Assembly: GCF_016653115.1 (NCBI RefSeq)
Contig: NZ_NHRX01000063.1
Location: forward strand, 31,049-95,048
DNA from: Rhodocyclus purpureus
GTDB taxonomy: Bacteria; Pseudomonadota; Gammaproteobacteria; Burkholderiales; Rhodocyclaceae
Length of the DNA: 64,000 nucleotides
Reading direction: 5' to 3'
In this document: one piece after another, positions 22,590-31,641 of the stretch
Layout: each line of letters opens with the position of its first letter
Position numbering within the stretch: the stretch's first letter is position 1
Notes under the pieces: generated by a model
What the model was told of the DNA's origin: nothing
Database searches by the model: none
What the model saw: the letters and a program-made list of their open reading frames with translations, nothing else
Translations under genes and position numbers: made by a program

Positions 22590-23419
22590 CGGCGGGCTCC
22601 CGCTGCACTGTGACGATTGGCCATCCGCCACTGCAAGGCGTTGACCGCGAGCAGCAGCGCGAAGGAGATCACCAGCATGACCACCGCCAGCGCGGTGGCG
22701 CCGACGATGTCGTACTGCTCTAGTTTGGCGACGATCAAAAGCGGCGTGATTTCGGAGATGAAGGGCATGTTGCCGGCGATGAAGATGACCGAACCGTATT
22801 CGCCGATCGCGCGCGAGAAGGCGAGCGTGAAACCGGTGATCAGCGCCGGCAGGATCGCCGGCAGCAGCACGAGGCGGAAGGTCTGCCAGCGGCTGGCGCC
22901 GAGCACGGCTGCCGCCTCCTCGATCTCGGGCTCGATGTCCTCGATCACCGGCTGCAGCGTGCGCACGACGAAGGGCAGGCTGATGAAGGTGAGCGCGACG
23001 ACGATGCCGACCGGGGTGAACGCGACCTTGAAACCGAGCGGCTCCAGGTGCCGGCCGATCCAGCCGTTGCCGGCGTAGAGGGTGGCCAGCGTGATGCCGG
23101 CGACCGCGGTCGGCAGCGCGAAGGGCAGATCGACCAGCGCGTCGACGAAGCGCTTGCCCGGAAACGTGTAGCGCACCAGCACCCAGGCGGTGAGCAGGCC
23201 GAAGGCGGCGTTGATCAGCGCGGCGATCAGCGCCGAACCGAAGGTCACGCGCAGCGAGGCGAGTGCGCGCTCGCCGGTGGCGATGTCCCAGAACTGCGCC
23301 GCCGACAGCTCGGCCGACTTGAACACCAGCGCCGCCAGCGGCAAGAGCACGATCAGCGACAGATAGAGCAGCGTGTAGCCGAGCCCAAGTCTGAAGCCGG
23401 GAAGGACGTTGCGGGCCAT
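22586..23419 (-). CDS. cysT: Sulfate ABC transporter permease CysT
   Basis: 277 residues with six membrane helices. [20 protein letters not shown] at the N-terminus, [18 protein letters not shown] and the coupling loop [20 protein letters not shown] match CysT/CysU. Lies 6 bp after sbp and overlaps cysW, so the operon is tightly coupled. Confidence 0.95.
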   Translation of the reverse strand: MARNVLPGFRLGLGYTLLYLSLIVLLPLAALVFKSAELSAAQFWDIATGERALASLRVTFGSALIAALINAAFGLLTAWVLVRYTFPGKRFVDALVDLPFALPTAVAGITLATLYAGNGWIGRHLEPLGFKVAFTPVGIVVALTFISLPFVVRTLQPVIEDIEPEIEEAAAVLGASRWQTFRLVLLPAILPALITGFTLAFSRAIGEYGSVIFIAGNMPFISEITPLLIVAKLEQYDIVGATALAVVMLVISFALLLAVNALQWRMANRHSAAGARR

Positions 23420-23425
23420 CGACGC

Positions 23426-24433
23426 TTACTTCTGCTGGTAGACCTGGTCGAAGCTGCCGCCGTCGCGGAAGTGCGCAGCGTATGCCTTGCCCCAGCCACC
23501 GAAGACTTCATCGACGCTGAAGGTACGCACCGTCGGGAACTGCGCCGAATACTTCTTCAGCACCTCGGCGTCACGCGGACGCAGGTAGTTCTGCGCGGCG
23601 TTCTCCTGCCCTTCCTTCGACCACAGGTAGTCGAGGTAGGCCTGCGCCTGCTTGCGTGTCCCCTTCTTGTCGACGACGCGTTCGACCACCGCCACCGGGA
23701 ACTCGGCGAGGATCGACTGCGACGGATAGACCACCTCGAAGTCGCCGCGGCCGAATTCACGCGCGATCAGCTCGGCCTCGCTCTCGAAGGAAATCAACAC
23801 GTCGCCGATGCGGCGCTGCAGGAAGGTGGTCGTCGCGTCGCGGCCGCCGGCGGCGAACAGCGGCGCGTTCTTCAGGACGCGGCCGACGAAGTCCTGCGCG
23901 GTCTTCTCGTTGCCGCCGGGCTGGCGCAGCGCATAACCCCAGGCGGCCAGATAGGCATAGCGGCCGTTACCGCTGGTCTTCGGATGCGCGAGCACCACCT
24001 GCACACCGGGTTTGACGAGGTCGCCCCAGTCGTGGATCGCTTTCGGGTTCCCCTTGCGCACGATCAGCACCATGGTCGAGGTGTAGGGCGAGGCGTTATT
24101 CGGGAATTTCTTCGCGTAGTCGCGCGCAACCAAGCCCTTGTCGGCGAGGAAATCGACATCGGAGGCCTGATTCATGGTCACCACGTCGGCTTCGAGCCCG
24201 TCGGCGACGGCACGCACCTGTTTCGACGAACCGCCGTGCGACTGCTTGATGTCGACGGTCTCGCCGCTCTTCGCCTTCCAGTGCTTCTGGAAGAGCGGGT
24301 TGTAATCCTTGTAGAAATCGCGCGCGACGTCGTAGGAAGCGTTGAGGAGCACGCTGTCGGCAGCCGCCGGCAGCGCGGCGAGCAGGCCGGAGAGCAGGGC
24401 GGCAATGGCGAAGGGACGGAACGAGCGGGACAT
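23426..24433 (-). CDS. sbp: Periplasmic sulfate-binding protein
   Basis: 335 residues with a clear signal peptide (about 25 residues ending LPAAAD). Mature opening [18 protein letters not shown] and the segments [46 protein letters not shown] are hallmarks of Sbp/CysP. It delivers sulfate to CysTWA. A GAGGG ribosome-binding site precedes the ATG at 24433. The upstream region contains a dyad that may bind CysB. Confidence 0.95.
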   Translation of the reverse strand: MSRSFRPFAIAALLSGLLAALPAAADSVLLNASYDVARDFYKDYNPLFQKHWKAKSGETVDIKQSHGGSSKQVRAVADGLEADVVTMNQASDVDFLADKGLVARDYAKKFPNNASPYTSTMVLIVRKGNPKAIHDWGDLVKPGVQVVLAHPKTSGNGRYAYLAAWGYALRQPGGNEKTAQDFVGRVLKNAPLFAAGGRDATTTFLQRRIGDVLISFESEAELIAREFGRGDFEVVYPSQSILAEFPVAVVERVVDKKGTRKQAQAYLDYLWSKEGQENAAQNYLRPRDAEVLKKYSAQFPTVRTFSVDEVFGGWGKAYAAHFRDGGSFDQVYQQK

Positions 24434-24509
24434 GGCAAAACCCTCGAAAACGGCGAGGGGCCCACTATACGGAGGCCTTCTAGACCGACAAAGTCTTTCG
24501 AATTATTTC

Positions 24510-24530
24510 CTTATCGCTCTTTCGCATAAG
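24510..24530 (-). promoter_or_regulatory. Dyad upstream of sbp, possible CysB site
   Basis: CTTAT-(11 bases)-ATAAG in an AT-rich island within otherwise GC-rich DNA, about 80 bp upstream of the sbp start. CysB sites are degenerate, so the link rests mainly on position and AT content. Confidence 0.3.
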
Positions 24531-24656
24531 GAGACACCCCTGGCCCGGCGCGCGCAGCGCCGGACAGGCTCCCGGCATGCAGGCGCGATTGATCGCGCGG
24601 CCCGGCGGCGGTAAATTAGCCGGCCGATCGTTTCCCTGCCGTCGAGAGCAACGCTC

Positions 24657-25364
24657 ATGCATCGAAAAGTCACCGCCAGGCTGAAAGAGGGCCGCTATTA
24701 CGAGGCGATCGAGGCGGCGCGCAGCTGGATCGAGTGCACCAGCTACCCGCAGATCGCCGAAGAGCTGGCGTGCCTGCGCGAGGACGAACGCGCGCCGCTG
24801 GTGACGCTGCTGCGCGACGTGCTGCTGCTCGGCGGACCGCTCGGCGGACCGCTGTGGGGCGCGCCGGTGCTGCTGCACTACAGCGCGCCCGGACGCAGCG
24901 AAGTGCTGCTCGCCCCTCCCGAAGCACCGCCGGCCGACGTGGTGCGCGCCGGCTGGCTACCGGCGACGCTGCTCGGCAGCGACGAGCCGCTCGGCTTCGC
25001 CTGCAAGCCGACCAGCCTGATGCTGGCGACGGGCGAGATGAGCGCGGCAGTGCTGGTCCTGCAGACCGAGGATACCGAGGTGCCCGAACTCGACGACGGC
25101 CACCTCGCCGACGTCGTCTCCCCGGCCCAAGGTGAACGCGTCGTCCTCTGCGGGCGCTTCGTCCTGCCGTGGATCGAGGCGCTGGAGGCCGCCCGCGTCA
25201 TGCTGCACGAACTCCGCCGCATCGGCGCGGCGATGGGCGGGCCGCGCACGGGCGAGGCGCAGTCGATCTTCCTGCTGCCGCGCACCGAAGCCTGGGCGAT
25301 CGAGGCGGCCCAGGAGTTCGCGCGCATCGTGCGCACGCAGGCCGCGGACGCAGCCGAGCCCTGA
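24657..25364 (+). CDS. Hypothetical protein, first gene of a three-gene operon
   Basis: 235 residues, start ATG 24657 with GAGAG upstream. I do not recognise a family. The N-terminal third is helical and charged (TARLKEGRYYEAIEAARSWIE), followed by a Gly/Pro-rich turn (LLGGPLGGPLWGAPVLL) and a mixed alpha/beta body (LMLATGEMSAAVLVLQTED, VLCGRFVLPWIEALEAARVMLHELRRIG). No signal peptide or membrane helix is evident. It is followed after 13 bp by the glycosyltransferase-like gene. Confidence 0.65.
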   Translation: MHRKVTARLKEGRYYEAIEAARSWIECTSYPQIAEELACLREDERAPLVTLLRDVLLLGGPLGGPLWGAPVLLHYSAPGRSEVLLAPPEAPPADVVRAGWLPATLLGSDEPLGFACKPTSLMLATGEMSAAVLVLQTEDTEVPELDDGHLADVVSPAQGERVVLCGRFVLPWIEALEAARVMLHELRRIGAAMGGPRTGEAQSIFLLPRTEAWAIEAAQEFARIVRTQAADAAEP

Positions 25365-25377
25365 AACCGGGGCCGGC

Positions 25378-26430
25378 GTGCACCTCTTCGTCGACATCTC
25401 CGCGCATGGTCTCGGCCACCTCGCCATCTCGGCACCGGTCATCGCCGCGCTCGCCCGCCACCATCCCCGGCTGCGTCTGACGATCAGAAGCGGGCTGCCG
25501 CAGGCGACGCTGGCACGGCGGATTCGCGAGCCCTTCGCGCACATCGCCACCGCCAGCGACTTCGGCTTCGTGATGCTCGACGCGACGCAGGTCGACCTGG
25601 CGGCGAGCGCAGCCGCCTACCGGACTGCGCACGCCGACTGGAGGCGACGCGTCGCTGACGGGGCCGCCCTCCTGAAACGCCTCGCGCCCGACCTCGTCTT
25701 CAGCAACGTCAGCTACCTGCCGCTCGCCGGCGCCGCAGAGGCGGGCATCCCCGCGGCGGCGCTGTGCTCGCTGAACTGGGCCGAGCTCTTCGCGCACTTC
25801 TTCGCCGGCGAGGCGTGGGCGGCGAAGATCCACGGCGAGATGCTCGCCGCCTACCGTTCGGCGAGCGTCTTCCTGCGCACGACCCCGGCGATGGCGATGG
25901 ACGAACTCGGCAATTGCGAGGAAATCGGGATCATCGCCGCGCGCGGCGAACGCCACGAGCTCGGCGGCGGACGCCATGCACGAAACGTGCTCGTCGCCAT
26001 GGGCGGCATCCGCCACCGGCTGCCGGTCGAGGACTGGCCGCGGGTTCCCGGCCTGCGCTGGCTCGTTCCCGGCGACTGGCAGTGCCGCCATCCCGACGCG
26101 GTGGCGCTGGAAAGCTTCGGACTCGGCTTCACCGACCTGCTCGCTTCGGTCGATGCGGTGCTCGGCAAGCCCGGCTACGGCACCTTCAGCGAAGCCGTCT
26201 GCAACGCCGTGCCCGTGCTCTACCAGCGCCGCGCAGACTGGCCGGAGCAGCAATGCCTGATCGACTTCCTACACGCGCAGGGCCGCGGCCGCGAAATCCC
26301 GGCCGCCCTGCTCACCACGGGCCGGCTTGCCGACGAGGTGGACGCGCTGCTGGCGACGCCGCCGCGTACGCCGCCGGCGGCCTGCGGCGCCGATGCTGCC
26401 GCCCGGCGGCTGCTGGCGCTGCTGCGCTGA
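25378..26430 (+). CDS. GT-B-fold glycosyltransferase-like protein
   Basis: 350 residues from GTG 25378. The opening VDISAHGLGHLAISAPVIAAL is the Gly-rich N-terminal loop seen in MurG/UGT-type GT-B enzymes, and the C-terminal half carries GKPGYGTFSEAVCNAVPVLY, matching the nucleotide-sugar binding element of that fold. The donor and acceptor are unknown. Some relatives of this type sit next to sugar kinases, but none is here. Co-oriented with the unknown gene upstream and the radical SAM gene 53 bp downstream. Confidence 0.7.
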   Translation: MHLFVDISAHGLGHLAISAPVIAALARHHPRLRLTIRSGLPQATLARRIREPFAHIATASDFGFVMLDATQVDLAASAAAYRTAHADWRRRVADGAALLKRLAPDLVFSNVSYLPLAGAAEAGIPAAALCSLNWAELFAHFFAGEAWAAKIHGEMLAAYRSASVFLRTTPAMAMDELGNCEEIGIIAARGERHELGGGRHARNVLVAMGGIRHRLPVEDWPRVPGLRWLVPGDWQCRHPDAVALESFGLGFTDLLASVDAVLGKPGYGTFSEAVCNAVPVLYQRRADWPEQQCLIDFLHAQGRGREIPAALLTTGRLADEVDALLATPPRTPPAACGADAAARRLLALLR

Positions 26431-26435
26431 ACCTC

Positions 26436-26480
26436 AAAACCTCTTTTCAGCCACGAAAAACACGAAATCCACGAAATAAA
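26436..26480. repeat. CACGAAA-type repeat, third copy
   Basis: CTCTTTTCAGCCACGAAAAACACGAAATCCACGAAAT-type sequence filling the gap before the radical SAM gene; the reverse complement matches 15661-15690 closely. It may interfere with, or supply, the leader of the downstream gene. Confidence 0.6.
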
Positions 26481-26482
26481 GC

Positions 26483-27373
26483 ATGCCCCCGATCCGCTAC
26501 GTCGAACCCGTCTACCGCCCGCCGAGCGAGGCGCAATCGCTGATCCTGCCGGTCACCGACGGCTGCTCGTGGAACCATTGCACTTTCTGCACCATGTACG
26601 AGGCACCGCAGAAGGCCTTCCGAGCGCGCGACGAGGCGGAGGTGCTCGCCAGCATCCGCGACTGCGGCGAGCGCTACGGCGACGCGGTGCGCCGCGTCTT
26701 CCTCGCCGACGGCGACGCGCTGGTGCTGCCGACGCGGCGCCTGCTCATCTACCTCGAGGCGATCCGCCGCCACCTGCCGGCGGTGCACCGCGTCTCCAGC
26801 TACTGCCTGGCGCGCAACCTGCGCAGGAAGAGCGTCGATGAGCTGATCGCGCTGCGCGAGGCGGGGCTCTCGCTCGCCTACCTCGGGGCCGAATCGGGCG
26901 ACGACGAGGTGCTCGCCAGGGTCAACAAGGGAGAGACCTTCGCCAGCACGCGCGAGTCGCTCGACAAGCTCGCCGCCGCCGGCATCACGCGCTCGGTGAT
27001 GATCCTCAACGGGCTCGGCGGCCGCACCCTGAGCCGGCAGCACGCCGAGCACTCGGCCGATCTCGCCAACGCGACCCAGCCCGAGTTCCTGTCGACCCTG
27101 GTGGTCACCCTGCGCCGGGGCGACCAGCGTTTCTGCACGAGCTTCCTGGACTGGGAGCCGCTCGCCCCGCCGGCGCTCTTCCAGGAAATGGAGACCTTCC
27201 TGTCGCGCCTCGAATTGCGGCGCACGGTGTTCCGCTCCGACCACGCGAGCAACTGGCTGGTACTGAAGGGAACGCTCGGCGCCGACAAGGAGCGCCTGCT
27301 GCGCGAAGTGCGCGGCGCGATCACGGCACCGGAGGCCGCGCAGCTGCGGCCGGCCTGGGCGCGCGGGCTGTGA
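26483..27373 (+). CDS. Radical SAM protein (CX4CX2C type)
   Basis: 296 residues. The cluster motif is C-SWNH-C-TF-C, i.e. four rather than three residues between the first two Cys, a spacing I know from a subgroup of uncharacterised Elp3/MiaB-like radical SAM proteins whose N-terminus reads similarly (ILPVTDGCSWNHCTFC). Further SAM-barrel strands: RVFLADGDALVL, AYLGAESGDDEVL and RSVMILNGLGG. No extra Cys cluster or B12 domain. The reaction is unknown. Third gene of the 24657-27373 group. Confidence 0.8.
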   Translation: MPPIRYVEPVYRPPSEAQSLILPVTDGCSWNHCTFCTMYEAPQKAFRARDEAEVLASIRDCGERYGDAVRRVFLADGDALVLPTRRLLIYLEAIRRHLPAVHRVSSYCLARNLRRKSVDELIALREAGLSLAYLGAESGDDEVLARVNKGETFASTRESLDKLAAAGITRSVMILNGLGGRTLSRQHAEHSADLANATQPEFLSTLVVTLRRGDQRFCTSFLDWEPLAPPALFQEMETFLSRLELRRTVFRSDHASNWLVLKGTLGADKERLLREVRGAITAPEAAQLRPAWARGL

Positions 27374-27473
27374 GCGCCGGCTCGCCTGCAGCCGGCAAGT
27401 GAGTACGCGACGGAAGGAAAACGGGTTACGGTGAAACTGCGCAGTGCCGACGCAGCCGGCCGGAACTACTCAC

Positions 27474-28376
27474 CGTCATCGCGAGCCCGCAGGGCGTGGC
27501 GATCCAGTGCGCAGGGCTGGAATGGCTGGAATCGGGTCGCCCGTGGCTAGCTGGCAAGTGCCAGAAGACGCAAAGACGAACTGTATTGCCACGGCGCTGC
27601 GCGCCTCGCAATGACGGCATTGTTGCCGCGGAGCGATGCGCCTCGAAATGAACGGATGGCGACGCGTCATCGCGAGCCCGCAGGGCGTGGCGATCCAGTG
27701 CGTAGGGCTGGAATGGCGGGAATCGGGTCGCCCGTGGATAGCCGGCAAGTGCCAGGAGACGGAAGAACGAACTGGATTGCCACGGCGCTGCGCGCCTCGC
27801 AATGACGGCATTGTTGCCGCGGAGCGAGGCGCCCCGAAATGAACGGATGGCGACGCGTCATCGCGAGCCCGCAGGGCGTGGCGTTCCAGTGTGCAGGGCT
27901 AGAATGGCTGGAATCGGGTCGCCCGTGGCTAGCTGGCAAGTGCCAGAAGATGGAAGAACGAACTGGATTGCCGCGGCGCTGCGCGCCTCGCAATGACGGC
28001 ATTGTTGCCGCGGAGCGAGGCGCCTCGAAATGAACGGATGGCGACGCGTCATCGCGAGCCCGCAGGGCGTGGCGATCCAGTGGGCAGGGCTGGAATGGCT
28101 GGAATCGGGTCGCCCGTGGATAGCCGGCAAGTGCCAGGAGACGGAAGGACGAACTGGATTGCCGCGGCGCTGCGTGCCTCGCAATGACGGCATTGTTGCC
28201 GCGGAGCGAGGCGCCTCGAAATGAACGGATGGCGACGCGTCATCGCGAGCCCGCAGGGCGTGGCGATCCAGTGCGTAGGGCTGGAATCGGCTTGCCCGCG
28301 TCTAGCTGCCCTGCACGCTGAGCCAGAAGGACGAACCGGATTGCCACGGCGCTGCGCGCCTCGCAATGACGGCAGC
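27474..28376 (+). repeat. Tandem repeat array 1, period 191 bp, five units
   Basis: Units start with GTCATCGCGAGCCCGCAGGG at about 27476, 27667, 27858, 28049 and 28240. Each holds the right arm, a roughly 70-bp array-specific loop, the left arm in reverse (GAACTGGATTGCCACGGCGC...TCGCAATGAC) and a 50-bp linker with GGCATTGTTGCCGCGGAGCG. Copies differ by a few per cent, and the last has a loop resembling array 2 (GCCCTGCACGCTGAGCCAGAAGG). The 27374-28447 gap contains nothing else; short open frames are repeat artefacts. Confidence 0.9.
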
Positions 28377-28447
28377 GAATGGCTGCGTTGCATGCTCAGG
28401 GGTGGCACGACTCGACATGATCCTCAGGCGCAGCGACTCAGCCCAAC

Positions 28448-28960
28448 TCATCCCGGCGCGGCGAGCACCCGGCCGAGGAAGTTGTCGAAGAGGACGCCGA
28501 CCTCTTCGAGCACGCCTTCGAGGCGATGGTCGGCGTCGAGCACGTGCAGCTCGGCCTTGTGCGCAGCAGCGAAGCGGATGCTGTGCTCGACCGGGATCAC
28601 CTCGTCGCCCCAGCCGCTGACGACGCAGGTCCTGGCCGCTGCGCTGCGCGGTTCCCGGACCGCGCCAGCCGGCATGTAGAAGGCCGGCGCCATCAGGAAC
28701 AGCCCCGCCGGCACCAGCGTCGCCGAGGCGACCGTCGACACGTAGCCGCCCATGCTCGAACCGACCAAGACCAGCCGCTCGTGCGCCGGCAGTTCGAGCG
28801 CGAGCAGGCGCTGCACGCGCGCGTCGGCATCGGGCAGATCGCTGTAGTCCGGGCTGAGCACGCGGGCGCCCTGCCCTTCGGCGATCGCCGCGAGGTGTCT
28901 GATCTTGGTGCCCCAGGGGCCGGACTCCTTGCCGTGAGCGAAGACGACGAGTGCTTTCAT
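28448..28960 (-). CDS. Small alpha/beta hydrolase (YqiA-like size)
   Basis: 170 residues from ATG 28960. Opens MKALVVFAHGKESGPWGTK, has the nucleophile elbow GSSMGGYV, an acid in VSGWGDEVIPVEHS and a terminal His in DADHRLEG, so a complete triad is present. Length and layout resemble the YqiA/RsbQ-like small esterases. It lies 29 bp after the J-domain gene and probably ends that operon. Confidence 0.85.
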   Translation of the reverse strand: MKALVVFAHGKESGPWGTKIRHLAAIAEGQGARVLSPDYSDLPDADARVQRLLALELPAHERLVLVGSSMGGYVSTVASATLVPAGLFLMAPAFYMPAGAVREPRSAAARTCVVSGWGDEVIPVEHSIRFAAAHKAELHVLDADHRLEGVLEEVGVLFDNFLGRVLAAPG

Positions 28961-28989
28961 GGTTGTGGCCTTGGTCAAAGGGGTTGCGG

Positions 28990-30147
28990 TCAAAAAGGAA
29001 GGTCGAAGTCGTCGTAGTCGTCGCTTCTGCGCTGCCGGCGCATCCTGAACGACTTCAGCGCGGCCTTGAGTCGCCTCAGATCGCCGGCGGTGTCGAGGTC
29101 GTTCTGCAGTCCACGGATGCTGGCGGCGCAGTGCGCTAGATCGGCCTTCATGATCGGCATCAGGCCCTCGGGACGAATCCGCTCGAAGGTCGACAGGCCG
29201 AACTCGAAGCAGAAGCCGTCGGCGACGCGCTCGAGCTCGGCTTCGAGCTCACTCAACTGCCCCCTCAGGATCTTGATGTAGTGCTTGAGGCGCTCGCCAC
29301 CGATGTTCGCGAGATGCGCCACGTCGATCTGTTCGAGCTGCAGTTGCAGTTCCAGGAGCTGCAGGAGATTGCCCCTGGCGTAGGCGTCATTGACGCGCTG
29401 CATCAGCCCGGTCTTGCGCTGCCGTTCGACCGGGTCCGCCTCGCGGTCCGGGTGCAGCGCGCTGGCCATCTTGCGGTACACCTCGCGGATCGACTGGCTC
29501 AGCTGCTTCTCTTCCGCCTCGCGTTTCGCCTGCTGCCTGGCTGCGCGCGCCTGCGCCCGGGCGCTCTGCGCGCGCGCGGCGGCCTCTTCCTGCGCGGACT
29601 GCGCCCGGAACTCGCCTTCAACGCGCTTGAGCACCTCCTCCGGCGAGCGCAGGTCGAGCTCGTCGCCGAGCTTCATGCCGAGGACGTCCTCAAGCAAGTC
29701 CTTCATGCGCGCCTGCTCGGCGGCTTCCTCGGCGTCGTAATCGGACTGGCTGTGCAGGTTGTAGATCGCCTTGATCTCGTCGTCGGCGACGCGATCGAGG
29801 ATCCCCTGCGTCAGCTGCACGATCAGCGCCGAGAGCTTGCGCCGTTCGCCACTGGTCAGGCCCTTCTGCGCGTGGACGAAGTCGTATTTCTTGGCGAGCT
29901 GGATCAGGAGCGCGGTTTCCTTTTCCTGCAGCGGCAGCAACTCGCTGACGTACTTCTGCCGGAAGCGCGGAATCGCCTGCTCCCACTCGGCGAGCCGCGC
30001 ACGCGCGCCTTCGATCTTCCTGATCAATGAGTTGAAGGTCTTCTGGTCCTTGCCGAGCGGCGCTTCGGCAGCGATGACGAGACGCGCCGAGAGCGCGGGC
30101 GGCTGCGGATCGTCGGCAAACAGCGAGAACTGGGAGGGAGGGGTCAT
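28990..30147 (-). CDS. J-domain protein with central DnaJ-like helix set
   Basis: 385 residues, strongly helical and charged, with coiled-coil stretches (residues 25-120 and 170-215, Ala/Gln/Arg-rich). A J-domain-like segment follows: IREVYRKMASALHPD (HPD at about 233-235), then KTGLMQRVNDAYARGNL. The HPD tripeptide is the Hsp70-stimulating motif. No Gly/Phe or zinc-finger region, so this is a class III-type J protein with its J domain near the middle. It lies 117 bp downstream of a YegD-like Hsp70 on the same strand, suggesting a dedicated partner. Confidence 0.8.
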   Translation of the reverse strand: MTPPSQFSLFADDPQPPALSARLVIAAEAPLGKDQKTFNSLIRKIEGARARLAEWEQAIPRFRQKYVSELLPLQEKETALLIQLAKKYDFVHAQKGLTSGERRKLSALIVQLTQGILDRVADDEIKAIYNLHSQSDYDAEEAAEQARMKDLLEDVLGMKLGDELDLRSPEEVLKRVEGEFRAQSAQEEAAARAQSARAQARAARQQAKREAEEKQLSQSIREVYRKMASALHPDREADPVERQRKTGLMQRVNDAYARGNLLQLLELQLQLEQIDVAHLANIGGERLKHYIKILRGQLSELEAELERVADGFCFEFGLSTFERIRPEGLMPIMKADLAHCAASIRGLQNDLDTAGDLRRLKAALKSFRMRRQRRSDDYDDFDLPF

Positions 30148-30264
30148 CGTGCTTGAAGGCCGGGCAGCGCGCGCCGCTCACAGCCAGCCTGGCGAGGAGG
30201 AAAGTCCTTCATTCTAGCCGTGCCGCGCTGAACGCGTGGCACGACCGACAGTCGTCGCGCCGTC

Positions 30265-31530
30265 TCAGCCGTAACGGCGCGCCGCCTCGACGGCGAGGCC
30301 GGCGCCGATGCTGCCGAAGAGGTCGCCTTCGACCGCGCGCGCCTGCGGCAGCAGCGCGGCGATGCGCTGGCGCAGGCAGGGGACGCCGCTGGCGCCGCCG
30401 GTGAAGAACACGGTGTCGATCGCCTCGCGCTTGAGCCCGGCATCGCGCAGCAGCGCGGCGACGGTCGCCTCGACCTTGTCGACCAGGCCGGCGCTCGCCG
30501 CATCGAATTCGGCGCGCGTGATCGTCTGCGCGAGTCCGCCCTCCAGTTCGTCGAGGTCGAGGACGACGCGCTCGTTCGCGGAGAGCGCGATCTTCGCCTG
30601 CTCGATCGCATTGGCCAGCCAGTGTCCCGAACGGTTCTCGATCAGCGTCAGCAGGCGGGCGATCTTCTTCGGCTCCCTGGCGTCGAGCGCCAGTTGCTTC
30701 TGCTCGGCCAAGACCTGGCGCGTGTAGGCGAAGTTGATCGTGTGCCAGGTGGCGAGGTTGAAGAAGACGCCGGAAGGCATCTCGCGCCCGTTCTTCAACT
30801 GGCTGCGGTAACCGAGCAGCGGCAGCGCGCGCGCGAGGCTCAGCTGGCGGTCGAAATCGGTGCCTCCGATATGCACGCCGCCGTTGGCGAGCAGGTCGTC
30901 GTGGCGGTCGGAGCGCCGGGCACGCTGCGGCGACAGGCGGACCAGCGAGAAGTCGGAAGTGCCGCCGCCGATGTCGGCGACCAGCACCAGTTCCTCGTGC
31001 TGCAGTCCGGTCTCGTAGTGGAAGGCGGCGGCGATCGGCTCGTACTGGAAGCTGACCTCCCTGAAGCCGACGGCGCGGGCGATCGCGGCCAGCGTATCCT
31101 CGGCGGCCTGGTCGGCTGCCGCATCGTCGTCGACGAAATGGACAGGACGGCCGATCACGGCCTCGCCGAACTCGCGCCCGCCGAGCCGGTCGGCACGCAG
31201 CTTCAGTTCGCCGATGAACTGCGCCAGCAGGTCGCGGAAGAAGAGCGAACGGCCATGCACCTCGGTCTTGCCGTCGATCAGCCGGCTGCCGAGCAGGCTC
31301 TTCAGCGAGCGCATCAGCCGCCCCTCGCTCCCTGCCAGGTAATCACTCAAGCCGGCGCGACCGAAACGGGTGACTTCGTCCTCGGCGTTGAAGAAGACGA
31401 CCGAGGGCAGCGTCACCTTGCCGTCTTCGAGCGGCAGCAGCGGCGGCAAGCCCGGCCGCAGGCAGGCGACGGTCGAATTGGAGGTGCCGAAATCGATACC
31501 GCAGGCACGCGCGGCAGAGGCTTGGGACAT
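30265..31530 (-). CDS. YegD-like Hsp70-family ATPase
   Basis: 421 residues, comprising an Hsp70 nucleotide-binding domain with little or no classical substrate domain. Seen: GIDFGTSNSTVA (phosphate 1), VIGRPVHF, YEPIAAAFHYE, LVADIGGGTSDFS (phosphate 2) and VFFTGGASGVPCL. This matches E. coli YegD (450 residues). Clients are unknown. It heads a minus-strand unit with the J protein and the small hydrolase, and is divergent from the patatin gene (about 110 bp). Confidence 0.9.
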   Translation of the reverse strand: MSQASAARACGIDFGTSNSTVACLRPGLPPLLPLEDGKVTLPSVVFFNAEDEVTRFGRAGLSDYLAGSEGRLMRSLKSLLGSRLIDGKTEVHGRSLFFRDLLAQFIGELKLRADRLGGREFGEAVIGRPVHFVDDDAAADQAAEDTLAAIARAVGFREVSFQYEPIAAAFHYETGLQHEELVLVADIGGGTSDFSLVRLSPQRARRSDRHDDLLANGGVHIGGTDFDRQLSLARALPLLGYRSQLKNGREMPSGVFFNLATWHTINFAYTRQVLAEQKQLALDAREPKKIARLLTLIENRSGHWLANAIEQAKIALSANERVVLDLDELEGGLAQTITRAEFDAASAGLVDKVEATVAALLRDAGLKREAIDTVFFTGGASGVPCLRQRIAALLPQARAVEGDLFGSIGAGLAVEAARRYG

Positions 31531-31641
31531 GGGAAAGGCAGGCAGAGCTTGAAGAAGGGGCGCGATTGTACGCGCAATTTCGGTGCCGCACTTGCGGGGA
31601 AGATATACTCGTCGATCGAGCCCTCACCAGGTCGTCGATCG

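Noticed and set aside
24480..24656. Small RNA gene between sbp and the 24657 gene
   Set aside because: The AT-rich stretch has a dyad but no terminator-like hairpin with a T tract; a regulatory site is the simpler reading.
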